This document shows positions 5,531 to 5,760 of a stretch of DNA of 5,760 nucleotides, in pieces. The stretch is from Halomonas sp. (lineage in GTDB: Bacteria; Pseudomonadota; Gammaproteobacteria; Pseudomonadales; Halomonadaceae): NCBI GenBank assembly GCA_007116835.1, contig SKHS01000048.1:1-5760 (forward strand), given 5' to 3'. The notes beneath the pieces were generated by a model. That model was not told the origin of the DNA. It saw nothing but the letters and a program-made list of their open reading frames with translations, and made no database searches. A program made the position numbers and the translations under genes. Numbering within the stretch: the first letter of the stretch is position 1; the number at the start of each line of letters is the position of its first letter.

Positions 5531-5694
5531 ACGGTAACGCGATATGTGGATGGTAACGACAGGGATAGTGAGAGCATAAGAAATAAAGAAGGTGCGATCT
5601 GCATGTTACTGCTATGTTTTTGCACCGCTGGTATCGAATAGGCTTGACGAAGGCGGGCGTAATCAGTACTATACGCTCCGTCTTCGAGACATGT
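5531..5694. other. Spacer between gltX and tRNA-Ala
   Basis: These 164 bases hold a direct repeat of GGTAACG at 5533-5539 and 5552-5558, and a GGTGC/GCACC pair around 5591-5624 enclosing about 26 bases that include a T-run. The T-run lies inside the loop on the + strand, so no clear gltX terminator is visible. The tRNA promoter occupies the right end. Confidence 0.5.
5644..5672 (+). promoter_or_regulatory. Sigma-70 promoter of the tRNA-Ala gene
   Basis: TTGACG at 5644-5649 and TACTAT at 5667-5672 are separated by exactly 17 bases. The -35 matches the consensus at five of six positions and the -10 at four of six. The following ACGCTCCG is a G+C-rich discriminator of the kind linked to stringent control of stable RNA. 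Transcription would start near 5679, about 16 bases before the mature tRNA. Confidence 0.6.
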
Positions 5695-5760
5695 GGGGCC
5701 TTAGCTCAGCTGGGAGAGCGCAACACTGGCAGTGTTGAGGTCAGCGGTTCGATCCCGCTA
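5695..5760 (+). tRNA. tRNA-Ala (anticodon GGC), 3' end cut by window edge
   Basis: The acceptor strand GGGGCCT (5695-5701) is followed by T8-A9, the D-stem GCTC/GAGC (5704-5707, 5716-5719) and the anticodon stem CAACA/TGTTG (5721-5725, 5733-5737). The loop CTGGCAG places GGC at 5728-5730, so it reads GCC codons as alanine. The T-arm AGCGG-TTCGATC-CCGCT is complete, and base 5760 is the first of the 3' acceptor strand. Sixty-six of about 76 bases are in view. The first acceptor bases and D-arm match the E. coli tRNA-Ala(GGC) as I recall it. Confidence 0.97.

Noticed and set aside
5591..5624. GGTGC/GCACC pair after gltX as a terminator
   Set aside because: The loop would be about 26 bases and the T-run lies inside it, so neither strand gives a proper stem followed by U residues.
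5110..5625. 171-codon - strand frame with a serine-rich product opposite the gltX 3' end
   Set aside because: The low-complexity Ser/Leu composition comes from antisense reading of gltX; no ribosome site or family match is seen.
1..5760. Defence island, prophage, CRISPR array, insertion sequence or toxin-antitoxin pair
   Set aside because: No transposase, terminal repeats, spaced repeat array, phage structural genes or paired small genes are seen; the XRE gene has no partner overlapping it.

Overview
The window reads as ordinary chromosome from a gammaproteobacterium of moderate G+C. The glutamyl-tRNA synthetase follows the Pseudomonas-type GltX pattern almost throughout its catalytic core, DusA is close to the E. 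coli enzyme, and gltX is followed by tRNA-Ala(GGC), a linkage I recall from pseudomonads. The mixture suggests the Halomonas/Oceanospirillales-Pseudomonas area, with Halomonadaceae as my best guess. That placement is inference from remembered protein sequences, not from a search.

Layout from left to right: (1) the 3' three quarters of a small-subunit haem catalase gene on the + strand, cut by the left edge; (2) a short convergent gap with two G+C-rich stem-loops; (3) dusA on the - strand, encoding tRNA-dihydrouridine synthase A, with a recognisable promoter that argues for a start well inside the longest reading frame; (4) about 400 bases of noncoding or weakly coding DNA; (5) a + strand gene for an uncharacterised outer-membrane lipoprotein; (6) a - strand gene for an XRE-type HTH regulator with a LexA/CI-like C-terminal fold that lacks the peptidase dyad, ending 7 bases from the lipoprotein stop; (7) a 303-base divergent intergenic region rich in short dyads and repeats; (8) gltX on the + strand, with a strong -10 box; (9) a + strand tRNA-Ala(GGC) with its own promoter, cut by the right edge.

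Two themes recur. The first is translation: DusA modifies the tRNA D-loop, GltX charges tRNA-Glu, and tRNA-Ala follows. The second is stress or envelope function: catalase, lipoprotein and a possible repressor. I see no operon joining them; each gene appears to be its own transcription unit.

I found no convincing new system, mobile element, CRISPR array or phage module. The points most worth checking are the loss of zinc ligands in GltX, the protease-dead repressor with candidate operators in the gltX-facing intergenic region, the uncharacterised lipoprotein, and two possible tiny hydrophobic peptides upstream of it.
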